Positions 48,349 to 57,570 of a stretch of DNA of 64,000 nucleotides are shown here, piece by piece (the stretch's first letter is position 1; each line of letters starts with the position of its first letter). The notes under the pieces are model-generated. The model did no database searches and was not told the DNA's origin. It saw nothing but the letters and a program-made list of their open reading frames with translations. The stretch is from Candidatus Schneewindia gallinarum (GTDB lineage Bacteria; Bacillota; Clostridia; Oscillospirales; Ruminococcaceae): assembly GCA_904420175.1 (NCBI GenBank), contig CAJFUF010000009.1:1-64000 (forward strand), read 5' to 3'. Both the position numbers and the translations under genes were made by a program.

Positions 48349-50231
48349 TTCAGCACCTCGCACACCTCGTTGCAGTACGCCACCGGGTCTTCCACCGGCA
48401 GCCCCTCAATCAGCAGGGCCTGGTTGTAAAGGATGTCGGCGTAGATTTTCAGCTTGCCCTCATCTGCGGCCTTCAGTTTTTCAAACATCGGGTGCTTGGG
48501 ATTCAGCTCCAGAATCCGCTCGGCTTTTACCTTCTCGGAGATGGGCATGGCGTTCAGCACCTTCTCCATCTCAAGGCTCAGCCCGCCGTCGGTGGACAGG
48601 CAGACCGGATGGCTCAGCAGGCGCCCGGTCAGGCGGACCGCCTTTACCTTGCCGTCCAGTGCCGCCTTCATTTTTTCAAGCAGTTCCTTGTTGTCCTCGT
48701 TCTGCTTTTCAACGGCCTTCTTCTCCTCCTCGCTGAGGGCGTCCAAATCCCCGTCCGCCGCATTCTGGAAGTCCTTTCCTTCATACTCCCTTAAGGACTT
48801 CAGGGCAAACTCGTCAATGTCGGCCGTCAGGTACAGCACCTCGTATCCCTTGCTTTTCAGCAGCTCCACCTGCGGCAGCAGGTCGGCTGCGGCAACGGTG
48901 TCCGCCGTGGCGTAATAGATGTGGGGCTGCCCCTCCGGCATACGCTCCACATACTCCTTCAGGGTGACCAGCTTCTGTTCCTTAGAGGAGTGGAACAACA
49001 CAAGATCCTGCAGCACGTCCTTGTGCGTGCCGTAATCACTGTACAGGCCGTATTTGAGGTTCAGACCAAAGGCGTTCCAGAACTGCTCGTAGTTCTCCCG
49101 CTCGTTCTTTAGCATGGCCATCAGTTCATTTTTGATTTTCTTTTCAAGGCTTGTGGCAATCAGCCGCAGCTGCCGGTCATGCTGCAGCATTTCACGGCTG
49201 ATGTTCAGGCTTAAATCCTGCGAGTCCACAAGCCCCTTCACAAAGCTGAAGTAGTCGGGCAGCAGGTCGGCGCATTTGTCCATAATCAGCACGCCGCGGC
49301 TGTACAGCTGCAGCCCCTTCTCGTACTCCTTCGTGTAATAGTTAAAGGGGGCGTTTTTCGGGATGAACAGCAGCGCCGTGTAGGTGGCCGCCCCTTCCGT
49401 GCTGGAGCGGATGACCCGCAGCGGGTCGTCGTAGTCCATGAATTTCTCCTTGTAGAAATTCGCGTACTCCTCGTCGGTAACCTCTTTTTTCGCCTTTTTC
49501 CAAATGGGTACCATGCTGTTCAGGGTCTTTATCTCCGTAACCTGCTCGTACTCTGCGGGCTTGTCGTCCGTCCCGGTTCCCTCTTTCAGGTGGTTTTCCG
49601 TCATCTCCATGCGGATGGGGTAGCGGATGTAGTCGGAGTATTTTTTAACAAGCCCGGCCAGCCGCCACTGGTCAAGGTACTGGCCGTACTTCTCGTCCTC
49701 TGTGTCGTCCTTCAGCCACAACGTCACAACGGTGCCGCGCTCCGGCTTGTCCGCCTGCGTCACGGTGTAGCCGTCCACGCCTTCGGACACCCACAGCCAT
49801 GCTTCCTCCGCGCCGTCCGCACGGCTGAGCACCGTCACCTTTTTGCTGACCATAAATGCGGCGTAAAAACCCACGCCGAACTGGCCGATGATGTCCATCG
49901 CGTCCTTACCCTCATGCTCCGCCTTAAACTGCAGGGAACCGCTTTTTGCAATGGTGCCGAGGTTGTTTTCCAGATCCTCCTTACTCATACCGCAGCCCCT
50001 GTCCGTAACGGTCAGGGTGCGGGCTGCCTTATCCGCCGCAAGGGTGATGGCAAGGTCCTCTCTTGTAAAGCCGGATTTTCCCTCGCTTAGCGCGTTGTAG
50101 TAGAATTTGTCGGACGCATCGCTGGCGTTGCTGATAAGCTCTCTTAAAAAGATTTCCTTATGGGTGTAAATGGAGTTTATCATCAAATCCAGCAGCCGTT
50201 TGCTTTCCGCCTTAAACTGTTTTTTCGCCAT
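48345..50231 (-). CDS. htpG: Hsp90 chaperone HtpG
   Basis: 628 residues, full length. N-terminal GHKL ATPase with YTHKEIFLRELISNASDA near 25, DRGCGMS near 80 and GQFGVGFYAAFMV near 115; middle domain with the catalytic Arg region and C-terminal dimer domain. GAGGTG precedes the ATG. A perfect CIRCE element in the leader shows HrcA control. Confidence 0.98.
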   Translation of the reverse strand: MAKKQFKAESKRLLDLMINSIYTHKEIFLRELISNASDASDKFYYNALSEGKSGFTREDLAITLAADKAARTLTVTDRGCGMSKEDLENNLGTIAKSGSLQFKAEHEGKDAMDIIGQFGVGFYAAFMVSKKVTVLSRADGAEEAWLWVSEGVDGYTVTQADKPERGTVVTLWLKDDTEDEKYGQYLDQWRLAGLVKKYSDYIRYPIRMEMTENHLKEGTGTDDKPAEYEQVTEIKTLNSMVPIWKKAKKEVTDEEYANFYKEKFMDYDDPLRVIRSSTEGAATYTALLFIPKNAPFNYYTKEYEKGLQLYSRGVLIMDKCADLLPDYFSFVKGLVDSQDLSLNISREMLQHDRQLRLIATSLEKKIKNELMAMLKNERENYEQFWNAFGLNLKYGLYSDYGTHKDVLQDLVLFHSSKEQKLVTLKEYVERMPEGQPHIYYATADTVAAADLLPQVELLKSKGYEVLYLTADIDEFALKSLREYEGKDFQNAADGDLDALSEEEKKAVEKQNEDNKELLEKMKAALDGKVKAVRLTGRLLSHPVCLSTDGGLSLEMEKVLNAMPISEKVKAERILELNPKHPMFEKLKAADEGKLKIYADILYNQALLIEGLPVEDPVAYCNEVCEVLK

Positions 50232-50261
50232 AGTACAGCACCTCTGTCTGTTGAAATGAAG

Positions 50262-50288
50262 TTAGCACTCTATATATATGAGTGCTAA
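50262..50288. promoter_or_regulatory. CIRCE element (HrcA operator)
   Basis: TTAGCACTC-N9-GAGTGCTAA, exact consensus, between the htpG promoter and its start codon. Confidence 0.97.
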
Positions 50289-50292
50289 AACT

Positions 50293-50321
50293 ATCATAAT
50301 CCAATCTGTTTGGAAAATCAA
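50293..50321 (-). promoter_or_regulatory. Promoter of htpG
   Basis: TTGATT (50321-50316), 17-base spacer, TATGAT (50298-50293); CIRCE follows right after the -10, across the start site. Confidence 0.8.
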
Positions 50322-50467
50322 GGGGTGGGCGGGAAACTTTACCGTTTGTTCAAAAATTACCTGCGCCGCTTATGCAAAACGCTGAAAAAATGCCGGGGCA
50401 TTGCCATGGCGGTCGAATTTTGGTAAACCGGTCATAACACCACTATTTCAGTGAGGGGGAATAAAGG

Positions 50468-51013
50468 ATGAAAAATTGTTTGCACTGCGGGAAACCGCTG
50501 GAGGATTGGGAGACGGTCTGCAGCGGATGCGGAACGCCGGTAATCGTCCCGGAACAGACGAAGGTGTGTCCCAGCTGCGGCAAGGTGGTAAAGGCCGGCG
50601 CAGCGTTCTGTATGCAGTGCGGCCACCGGTTCGAGCAGGCGCCTCCCAAAGAGCGCATCTGCGAGGCATGCGGCGACGTGTTGGCCAATCAGACGGGCCC
50701 CTGCCCCTACTGCGGGCACACGGTGGGCACACAGTATGTCAGACCGGCACCATCCAGGCCGGTTGCCGTTCAGCCCGAGCCGGATCCCGGCTGCATGCGG
50801 TTGTCCCGGGTGTGGAAAGTCCTCGCCTATCTTACCTGGATTGTTGGTTTTATCGGCACAATCATCCTTACGGCAGAGGCGAATACTTACTGGGGCGGAG
50901 AAAGCCCCACCTATGTCTTTTTTTACTACCTTGCGGCGACGGGCTTTGGCGGCCTGTTCATGCTTTCGGTCGGCGTCTTCTTCCGCGTGTTGGGGGAAAA
51001 GAACAAAAAATGA
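50468..51013 (+). CDS. Zinc-ribbon membrane protein
   Basis: 181 residues. Three zinc-ribbon units in a row: CLHCG...CSGCG (4-22), CPSCG...CMQCG (35-54) and CEACG...CPYCG (about 66-82). After a Pro-rich linker two membrane helices follow (about 118-135 and 150-170). A TATTTCAG-type leader and GAGGGGGA ribosome site precede it. No function known. Confidence 0.82.
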   Translation: MKNCLHCGKPLEDWETVCSGCGTPVIVPEQTKVCPSCGKVVKAGAAFCMQCGHRFEQAPPKERICEACGDVLANQTGPCPYCGHTVGTQYVRPAPSRPVAVQPEPDPGCMRLSRVWKVLAYLTWIVGFIGTIILTAEANTYWGGESPTYVFFYYLAATGFGGLFMLSVGVFFRVLGEKNKK

Positions 51014-51067
51014 AGCGGCACATCCGGCTGAAACATGGTTTCATCAGGCAAACTTTTTAAAAAGGGA

Positions 51068-51101
51068 AAAGCGGGGCGCGGCGAAAGCCGCGCCCCGCTT
51101 T
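51068..51101. terminator. Bidirectional terminator
   Basis: 15-bp perfect stem with GAAA loop between the convergent zinc-ribbon and cysK genes. Confidence 0.9.
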
Positions 51102-51112
51102 GTTCGCTGCAA

Positions 51113-52042
51113 TCAGCGGTACAGGTCGGTGGACAGATACCGTTCCCCTGTGTCGGGCAGGATAACCACAATGCGCTTCCCCGCATTCTCCGGGCGTTTT
51201 GCAAGCAGGGTTGCCGCATGCAGCGCCGCACCGGAGGAGATACCGCACAGCAGCCCCTCCGTGGTGGCAAGGGCGCGCGCTGCACCGTAGGCCTGTTCTG
51301 TGGTGGCGGTGAGGATCTCATTTATCAGCGAGGTGTCCAGGTTCTTCGGCACAAAGTTGGAGCCGATCCCCTGGATTTTGTGCGGCCCTGCATGGCCCTC
51401 GCTTAACAGGGGGGAGTCGGCGGGCTCCACACAGACGATGTTCACGTCGGGTATTTTGGCGCGCAGGCCCCGGCCGATCCCCGTCAGAGTGCCGCCGGTT
51501 CCCGCGGCGGAAACAAAGAAGTCAATGCGGCCGTCCGTGGCGTCCAGCAACTCCTTTGCAGCGGTCTGCTCCATAAAATCAGGGTAGGCAGGGTTATCAA
51601 ACTGGCCGGCGATAATACTGTCCGGATGCTCCCGGTGAATCCGCTCTGCCTCGTCCACCGCCGCCTGCATGCCGCCTGCGCCGGGCGTCAGCACCAGTTC
51701 TGCGCCAAAGGCGCGCATCAAAAGCTTGCGCTCCTCGCTTGCGGTCTCCGGCATGACCAGCACCATGCGGTATCCTTTGGACGCGCACACGGCGGCAAGG
51801 CCCACGCCTGTGTTGCCGGAGGTGGGCTCGATAATCAGGGTGTCCGGGCTGATAAGGCCCCGCTTCTCCCCATCCGCAATCAGCGCCACCGCAGCCCGGT
51901 CCTTCACACTGGAGGTGGGGTTGAAAAATTCAATCTTGGCGAGGATTTCTCCCACGCAGCCCATTTTGCGGCCGTATTTTTTCAGGTGCATCAGCGGCGT
52001 GCCGCCCACCAGCTGCTCAAAATCCGTTAAAATTGTAGACAT
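51113..52042 (-). CDS. cysK: Cysteine synthase (O-acetylserine sulfhydrylase)
   Basis: 309 residues from ATG at 52042, 7 bases after GGAGGG. PLP Lys47 in NPTSSVKDR, substrate loop PTSGNTGVGLA near 70, PLP-phosphate loop GTGGTLTGIGRGL near 175 and GISSGAALHAA near 262. Makes cysteine from O-acetylserine and sulfide. A TATAAT -10 lies at 52078-52073. No cysE gene is nearby. Confidence 0.96.
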   Translation of the reverse strand: MSTILTDFEQLVGGTPLMHLKKYGRKMGCVGEILAKIEFFNPTSSVKDRAAVALIADGEKRGLISPDTLIIEPTSGNTGVGLAAVCASKGYRMVLVMPETASEERKLLMRAFGAELVLTPGAGGMQAAVDEAERIHREHPDSIIAGQFDNPAYPDFMEQTAAKELLDATDGRIDFFVSAAGTGGTLTGIGRGLRAKIPDVNIVCVEPADSPLLSEGHAGPHKIQGIGSNFVPKNLDTSLINEILTATTEQAYGAARALATTEGLLCGISSGAALHAATLLAKRPENAGKRIVVILPDTGERYLSTDLYR

Positions 52043-52177
52043 CAAAGGTCCCTCCTGATATGTTCTGCTTTTATTATACGCCTGTGTGAAGGGAAAAGAA
52101 AGAATTTTTACCCGTCGCTCTCTTTTCTGAACGTGCGGAATATGGTATCATAAGGACAGAGAAATGGAGGACGTGCA

Positions 52178-52861
52178 ATGCCGTTTTCAGGAAAAACGCT
52201 GGATTTTTTAATGGAAAACCGCCTGATGGATTCCAAGGCGTGGTTTCATGAACATAAGGACGTGTTCGAGCGGGAGGTGAAGGCCCCGCTGGTGGAGCTG
52301 TCGGAGGCGTTGGCCCCCACCATGCTGCGCATCGACCCGGAGATGGAAATTGCCCCGCGGGTGGGCGGAACGCTGTGCCGTGTGTGGCGGGACACCCGCT
52401 TTACGAAGGATAAGTCGCTGTTCCGCGACCACATGTGGCTGAACTTCAGCAAAAATAAAGGGGTGTTCCCGGGCTATCCCGGCTTTTTCGCAGACATCTC
52501 GCCGGACGGCTTCTCCTACGGCTGCGGCTGGTGGAGCGCGGCCCCCGCCACGATGGAGTCCATCCGCCGCCTGATTCTGGACGGGCACCCGCTGTTTTTA
52601 AAGGCACAGGAGACGTTTTTAAAACAGAAGGTGTACCGCATGGAAGGGGACAGTTACAAGCGCCCGCGGTATGTAGAGCGCCCGCCGGAGGAGATGATCT
52701 GGCTTAACCGGAAAAATCTTTCTTTTACAGCAGAAATCAAGGATTTTGACCTGATTTTTTCCGATGGCCTTGCCCGGAAACTGAAAAAGGATCTGCCGAA
52801 ACTGGCGGACATCTACCGGTTCCTGTGCTTTGCAAAACAGAACGAAAAAAGCGGGCGGTAG
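52178..52861 (+). CDS. DUF2461 family protein
   Basis: 227 residues, AATGGAGG before the ATG. Contains FLMENRLMDSKAWFHEHKD at the start, RVWRDTRFTKDKSLFRDHMWL near 70 and GFFADISPDG near 103, all typical of DUF2461 (TIGR02453). No biochemical role is known. It lies directly upstream of the hydrogenase promoter. Confidence 0.9.
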   Translation: MPFSGKTLDFLMENRLMDSKAWFHEHKDVFEREVKAPLVELSEALAPTMLRIDPEMEIAPRVGGTLCRVWRDTRFTKDKSLFRDHMWLNFSKNKGVFPGYPGFFADISPDGFSYGCGWWSAAPATMESIRRLILDGHPLFLKAQETFLKQKVYRMEGDSYKRPRYVERPPEEMIWLNRKNLSFTAEIKDFDLIFSDGLARKLKKDLPKLADIYRFLCFAKQNEKSGR

Positions 52862-52875
52862 ACCGGAAATTTACA

Positions 52876-52893
52876 TTGTTAATTCGTTGACAA
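52876..52893. promoter_or_regulatory. Rex operator
   Basis: TTGTTAATTCGTTGACAA matches the Rex consensus TTGTTAA-N4-TTAACAA at all but one position. Its right half contains the TTGACA -35 of the hydrogenase operon, so Rex binding would block RNA polymerase. A rex gene lies 8 kb upstream. Confidence 0.88.
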
Positions 52894-52915
52894 TGAAGGT
52901 TGTATCCGGTACAAT
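52887..52915 (+). promoter_or_regulatory. Promoter of the hydrogenase operon
   Basis: TTGACA (52887-52892), 17-base spacer, TACAAT (52910-52915), about 57 bases before the first gene. Confidence 0.88.
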
Positions 52916-52972
52916 AAAGATTGTGAATGAATGGCTAATCGCCATGGATAAGAAGGAAGGATGGGTAGGTAT

Positions 52973-53218
52973 ATGGACATCACGATTTGCATCGGCAGCT
53001 CCTGTCACTTAAAGGGTTCCCGGGACATCGTACGCAGCTTTGAAAGGCTGGTGGCTGCGAACGGACTGGAGAACAAGGTGACGCTGAAGGGGTCCTTCTG
53101 CCAGGGCCTGTGTGCCAAGCACGGCGTCTGTGTCGCAGTGGGGGATCAGAAGTACTCGGTTATTCCGGCGGAGGCGGAGCAGTTCTTTCTGGACACCGTC
53201 CTTCCGCAGGTCAAATAG
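52973..53218 (+). CDS. Thioredoxin-like [2Fe-2S] ferredoxin
   Basis: 81 residues; the ATG at 52973 is chosen as the start of homology (ATG at 52961 adds four residues). C6-x4-C11 and C-x3-C (FCQGLC, near 43-47) are the four ligands of NuoE-type thioredoxin-like [2Fe-2S] proteins. Small electron carrier, probably for the hydrogenases encoded next. First gene of the Rex-controlled operon; 12 bases from the next. Confidence 0.85.
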   Translation: MDITICIGSSCHLKGSRDIVRSFERLVAANGLENKVTLKGSFCQGLCAKHGVCVAVGDQKYSVIPAEAEQFFLDTVLPQVK

Positions 53219-53230
53219 GAGGATAGAGCA

Positions 53231-54943
53231 ATGAGTGTTATCGGTTTAAAGAAGGCGGACTGCAAAAACTGCTACCGCTGTTTAAAGGTGTGCCCTGTCA
53301 AATCCATCACGTTTGAAAACGACCGCGCGGAGATCATGCCGTACGAGTGTATCCAGTGCGGCCACTGCCTGGAGGCTTGCCCCCAGAACGCCAAAAAGCT
53401 GCACAGCGATAAGACAAAGGTGCTGGAGCTGCTTGCAGGGGACAAGAAGGTGTATGTCTCGCTGGCCCCGTCCTTCCATGCCGGCTTTGACTTTGAGGAG
53501 GAAGGGCAGGTTGTCACCGGCCTGTTAAAGCTGGGCTTTGCCGGCGTGGACGAGACGGTGACCGGCGCCGCGCTGGTGTCCAAGGCCTATGCCGACATCT
53601 TGAAAGAGCACAGCATGGACAATGCCCTGACCACCTGCTGCCCCGCCATCAACAACCTGGTGGAGCGGCACTATCCGGAACTGACCAAATACCTCCTGCC
53701 CGTCATCACCCCCATGGTGGCGGATGCGCGTTACATAAAGGAGCAGCACGGCCGCCAGAACTGCAAGGTTGTGTTCATCGGCCCGTGCATTGCCAAAATC
53801 GGGGAGAAGGACGACCCCATGTACTCCGGCGATGTGGACGCCGTGCTCACCTTTGAGGAGGTGAGCGAGTGGTTCGACAGCAAAGGCATTGTACTGAGGG
53901 ATCTGGAGCCCACCCCGTTTATGGGCGACGCCAACGGCATCCACCGCAGCTACCCCATTACGGACGGCATTGTCGGTTCCGTGAACCACTTCGGCGGCTA
54001 CGGCGATTACGATGCGCTGAAAATCAGCGGTGTGGACGAGTGTATCGACGTGCTGAAAGCCATCCGCGACGGGCAGCTTCACAACGCGTTTATTGAAATT
54101 AACGCCTGTAAGGGCGGCTGTGTGTACGGCCCGGTGGTGGGGGAAAACAAGCGCAAGCGTTTCCAGGCCACCATCGCCATTGAGAAATACGCAAAGAAGG
54201 AAGATGCTTCGCCCCTGCCGGAGATTGGCTTCTCCATGAAGAAGCAGTACATTGACAAGAAGCACAAGGAGGAGATGCCCACGGAGGAGCAGATCCGCGA
54301 AATCCTCAGAAAGACGGGCAAAAATACCCCGGAGGATGAGCGCAACTGCGGCTTCTGCGGCTATCCCACCTGCCGCGATAAGGCCATCGCCGTGTTCCAG
54401 AACAAGGCGAAGCTGGCCATGTGCCTGCCGTATATGAGCGAGCTGTCCAACTCCATGAGTAACGTGATTCTGGAGGAGACGCCCAACATGATCATCGCTG
54501 TGGACAGCGAGCTGAAAATTGTGGAGTTCAACCAGGCGGCGCAGGACGCGTTCGGCCTGACCCGGCCGGAGGCCCTGCAGAAATACATCTACGAGGTGAT
54601 GGACAGCTCCGCATTTGAGGCGGTGCTGGAGACGGGCGAAAACATCACGGACCGCAAAGTCAGCTACCAGCATCTCGGCATTGTCACCCTGCAGAACATC
54701 ACCTATGTGCCGGAGCACAATCTGGTCATCGGCGTGTTTAAGGACATCACCTCGGACGAGCAGCAGCAGGAGCACATGTACAAGCTGCGCAGCGATACCA
54801 TGGACATGGCACAGAAGGTGATTGACAAGCAGATGATGGTCGCACAGGAGATTGCAAGCCTTCTGGGTGAGACCACGGCGGAGACGAAGGTGACCCTGAC
54901 CAAGCTGAAGGACATGATTGTCTATGACGAACAGGGGGAGTAG
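53231..54943 (+). CDS. Sensory [FeFe]-hydrogenase-like protein (HydS, group C) with PAS domain
   Basis: 570 residues. Two 4Fe-4S motifs at the N-terminus (C11, C14, C17, C21 and CIQCGHCLEAC near 40), then an H-cluster-type domain (about 75-330) with TTCCPAINN, FIGPCIAKIGE and NACKGGCVYGP, the group C variants of the three active-site loops. Next a Fes-type cluster (CGFCGYPTC near 376), a PAS domain (about 415-510) and a C-terminal helical signalling stretch. Group C enzymes are thought to sense H2 and pass a signal. Fused PAS and adjacent PP2C phosphatase support that. H2 sensing is inference from family. Confidence 0.9.
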   Translation: MSVIGLKKADCKNCYRCLKVCPVKSITFENDRAEIMPYECIQCGHCLEACPQNAKKLHSDKTKVLELLAGDKKVYVSLAPSFHAGFDFEEEGQVVTGLLKLGFAGVDETVTGAALVSKAYADILKEHSMDNALTTCCPAINNLVERHYPELTKYLLPVITPMVADARYIKEQHGRQNCKVVFIGPCIAKIGEKDDPMYSGDVDAVLTFEEVSEWFDSKGIVLRDLEPTPFMGDANGIHRSYPITDGIVGSVNHFGGYGDYDALKISGVDECIDVLKAIRDGQLHNAFIEINACKGGCVYGPVVGENKRKRFQATIAIEKYAKKEDASPLPEIGFSMKKQYIDKKHKEEMPTEEQIREILRKTGKNTPEDERNCGFCGYPTCRDKAIAVFQNKAKLAMCLPYMSELSNSMSNVILEETPNMIIAVDSELKIVEFNQAAQDAFGLTRPEALQKYIYEVMDSSAFEAVLETGENITDRKVSYQHLGIVTLQNITYVPEHNLVIGVFKDITSDEQQQEHMYKLRSDTMDMAQKVIDKQMMVAQEIASLLGETTAETKVTLTKLKDMIVYDEQGE

Positions 54944-54946
54944 CGC

Positions 54947-56119
54947 GTGGGAATTTATGTTGACGTAGGCTACAAAAGCTTCAATAAATTCGGCGAGGAG
55001 CTGTGCGGCGACAATGTGGAGATTGTCCGCACCGACCACTCGGTTATCATGGTGCTGGCGGACGGCCTCGGCAGCGGGGTCAAGGCTAACATCCTGTCCA
55101 CCCTGACAAGTAAAATCATTGCCACCATGCTGAAGGAAGGGGCCCGTGTGGAGGACGCGGCGGAAACCGTGGCCGCCACCCTGCCCATCTGCAAGGTGCG
55201 CCATCTGGCCTACTCCACCTTCTCCATTCTGGAGATATTCGACACTGGGGATGTGTATCTCGTGGAGTTTGACAGCCCGTCCTGCGTGTTTGTGCGCGAC
55301 GGCAAAATTATGGAAATCCCCTTCGAGCCGCGCACCATGGGCGGGAAGTCCGTCAAGGAGGCGCGTTTCCAGACCACCAAGGACGACGTGTTCGCCATCT
55401 TCAGCGACGGCGTGGTGTTCGCCGGTGTGGGCGGCGTGATGAACTTTGGCTTCCAGTGGGAGAATGCGGCGGAGCATATCCGCAGCAGCGTCGCGACAGA
55501 GCGGACGGCAGCCCGGATTGCCCACAGCCTGTCCCTTGTGTGTGAAAGCCTGTTTGCAGGCCATCCGGGGGACGACACCACGGTCATGGTGGCCAAAATC
55601 TGTGCGGAAAAAACCGTCAACCTGTTCTCCGGCCCGCCGGAGGACAAGGAGAAGGACCCGGAACTGGTTCACGACTTCATGATGGGCCGCGGCAAGCGGG
55701 TGGTATGCGGCGGCAGCAGCGCCAACATCATCAGCCGGGTACTGAACCGGCCGATTACCACCAGCCTTGACTACACCGATCCGGACGTGCCGCCCATGGC
55801 GCACATCGACGGGATGGATCTGGTGACGGAGGGTGTGTTGACGCTTAGCAAAACGGTGGATATTTTAAAACAGTTCCAGCAGAACCAGACCACCTACACG
55901 GATTTCAAAACCCTTGACAACGGCGGCCCGGCGGAGACGCTGGCAAAGCTGCTGCTGGAGGACTGCACCAACCTGAACCTGTTTGTGGGCCGTGCCATCA
56001 ACCCCGCCCATCAAAATCCCGGCCTGCCCATGGATTTAAGCATTAAACTGCGCATCATCGAAAACCTGATGGAAGTGATGAGGGCTCTCGGCAAGACAGT
56101 TTCTATCAAGTATTATTAA
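54947..56119 (+). CDS. SpoIIE-type PP2C protein phosphatase with extra C-terminal domain
   Basis: 390 residues, GTG start three bases after the HydS stop. Residues 1 to about 225 are a SpoIIE/PP2C domain: MVLADGLGSGVKAN near 35, FAIFSDGVVF near 150 and HPGDDTTVMVAKI near 206, with the metal-binding Asps in place. The C-terminal 160 residues are helical and of unknown role. It probably dephosphorylates Ser/Thr on a partner as output of the HydS sensor. No matching kinase is encoded nearby. Confidence 0.88.
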   Translation: MGIYVDVGYKSFNKFGEELCGDNVEIVRTDHSVIMVLADGLGSGVKANILSTLTSKIIATMLKEGARVEDAAETVAATLPICKVRHLAYSTFSILEIFDTGDVYLVEFDSPSCVFVRDGKIMEIPFEPRTMGGKSVKEARFQTTKDDVFAIFSDGVVFAGVGGVMNFGFQWENAAEHIRSSVATERTAARIAHSLSLVCESLFAGHPGDDTTVMVAKICAEKTVNLFSGPPEDKEKDPELVHDFMMGRGKRVVCGGSSANIISRVLNRPITTSLDYTDPDVPPMAHIDGMDLVTEGVLTLSKTVDILKQFQQNQTTYTDFKTLDNGGPAETLAKLLLEDCTNLNLFVGRAINPAHQNPGLPMDLSIKLRIIENLMEVMRALGKTVSIKYY

Positions 56120-56133
56120 GAAAGGGGTAAACG

Positions 56134-57570
56134 ATGTCTACCTTAGTTAGCTTTACAAGCGACGCCCGGTACCTGAAGCAGAAGGTGCTGAAAAAGGTGG
56201 CGGAGCTTGCCTTTGCGGGAAAGCTTGAGCAGAAGAAGGACAAAATTCCTTATGAGATTATCCCGGGGATGACGCCCCACTTCCGCTGCTGTGTCTATAA
56301 GGAGAGGGAGATCATCCGCGAGCGGGTCATTCTCGCCAGCGGCGGCCCCAAGGATGCACAGGATAACCAGCTGGTCTCCGTCATCCAGTCCGCCTGTGAG
56401 GGGTGCCCCATCAACCGCTTCCGCGTGACGGAGAACTGCCAGAAGTGCATGGCCAAGCACTGCATTGCGGCCTGCCCCTTCGGCGCCATTTCCATCACCG
56501 GCGCAGGCGCCTATATCGACCAGAGCAAATGTAAGGAATGCGGCCGCTGTGCGGCGGCCTGCCCCTACAGCGCCATAACGGATACCATCCGCCCCTGTAA
56601 GCGCAGCTGCCCGGCAGACGCCATCACCATGGATGAAAACAAGCTGTGCGTCATTAAGGAGGATAAGTGCATCGGCTGCGGCGCGTGTGTGGCGGCCTGC
56701 CCCTTCGGCGCCCTGTCCGATACCTCCAAAATGGTGGACGTCATTGAGGCCATTAAGTCCGGGGAGGAGCTTTGGGCTGTATTTGCCCCTTCCATTGAAG
56801 GGCAGTTCGGCCCCCAGATTACCATTCCCATGATTAAGGATGCGCTGCTGCGCGCGGGCTTTGCCCATGTGCAGGAGGTGGCCGTGGGCGCCGACGCCGT
56901 GGCTCAGCATGAGGCGGAGGAGCTGCTGGAAAACAAGAAGCTTGGCCGCAAGATGACCACTTCCTGCTGCCCGGCCTTCGTCAACCTGATTGAAAAGCAT
57001 TACCCGACCCTTGCGCCGCTTATCTCCCATACGGTCTCGCCCATGCAGGCAATTGGCCGGTACATCAAAAGCCAGGACAGGGACGCCAAGGTGGTGTTCC
57101 TCGGCCCCTGTATTGCCAAAAAAGGGGAGGCGGCCCGCTACCCGGAGGATGTCGACTATGTGCTGACCTTTGAGGAAATCGCGGCGCTGCTTGGTGCAAA
57201 GGATATTGAGTTTGACAAGACCATCACCGGCGATTCCGACGCCAGCGTATTCGGCCGCGGCTTCATGGCGGGCGGCGGCGTCGGCAAGGCCGTCGTCACC
57301 GCCTATGAGGACCTGCCCGGCAGTGAGGGACTGCCGGTGTCCTGTGCAAGCTGCGCAGGCGGCGCGGAGTGTAAAAAGGCATTGACCCTTTTGAAGGCAG
57401 GTAAAATGATGGAGGATATTTTGGAAGGCATGGCCTGCCCCAGCGGCTGCGTCAGCGGTCCCGCGGCCATTCTGCCGCCGCAGCGCAGAAAGCCTGCCGC
57501 CCCGGATTCGCCCCATCCTAACGCCACGCTTGAGAAGTTCGACTTCTCCAAGGTGGATATGACGAAATAA
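56134..57570 (+). CDS. [FeFe]-hydrogenase, group B type
   Basis: 478 residues, GAAAGGGG before the ATG. The Cys-rich N-terminal half (about 50-195) has several clusters, including CPINRFRVTENCQKCMAKHC, then two ferredoxin motifs (CKECGRCAAAC and CIGCGACVAAC). The H-cluster domain (200-460) shows TTSCCPAFV, FLGPCIAKKGE and EGMACPSGC, the group B versions of the L1-L3 loops. Cytosolic, likely reduces protons or oxidises H2 with ferredoxin. The maturation genes hydE, hydF and hydG are not in the window. Confidence 0.92.
   Translation: MSTLVSFTSDARYLKQKVLKKVAELAFAGKLEQKKDKIPYEIIPGMTPHFRCCVYKEREIIRERVILASGGPKDAQDNQLVSVIQSACEGCPINRFRVTENCQKCMAKHCIAACPFGAISITGAGAYIDQSKCKECGRCAAACPYSAITDTIRPCKRSCPADAITMDENKLCVIKEDKCIGCGACVAACPFGALSDTSKMVDVIEAIKSGEELWAVFAPSIEGQFGPQITIPMIKDALLRAGFAHVQEVAVGADAVAQHEAEELLENKKLGRKMTTSCCPAFVNLIEKHYPTLAPLISHTVSPMQAIGRYIKSQDRDAKVVFLGPCIAKKGEAARYPEDVDYVLTFEEIAALLGAKDIEFDKTITGDSDASVFGRGFMAGGGVGKAVVTAYEDLPGSEGLPVSCASCAGGAECKKALTLLKAGKMMEDILEGMACPSGCVSGPAAILPPQRRKPAAPDSPHPNATLEKFDFSKVDMTK

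Noticed and set aside
53525..55804. 759-codon minus-strand open frame
   Set aside because: Antisense to HydS and the phosphatase, both with clear motifs on the plus strand.
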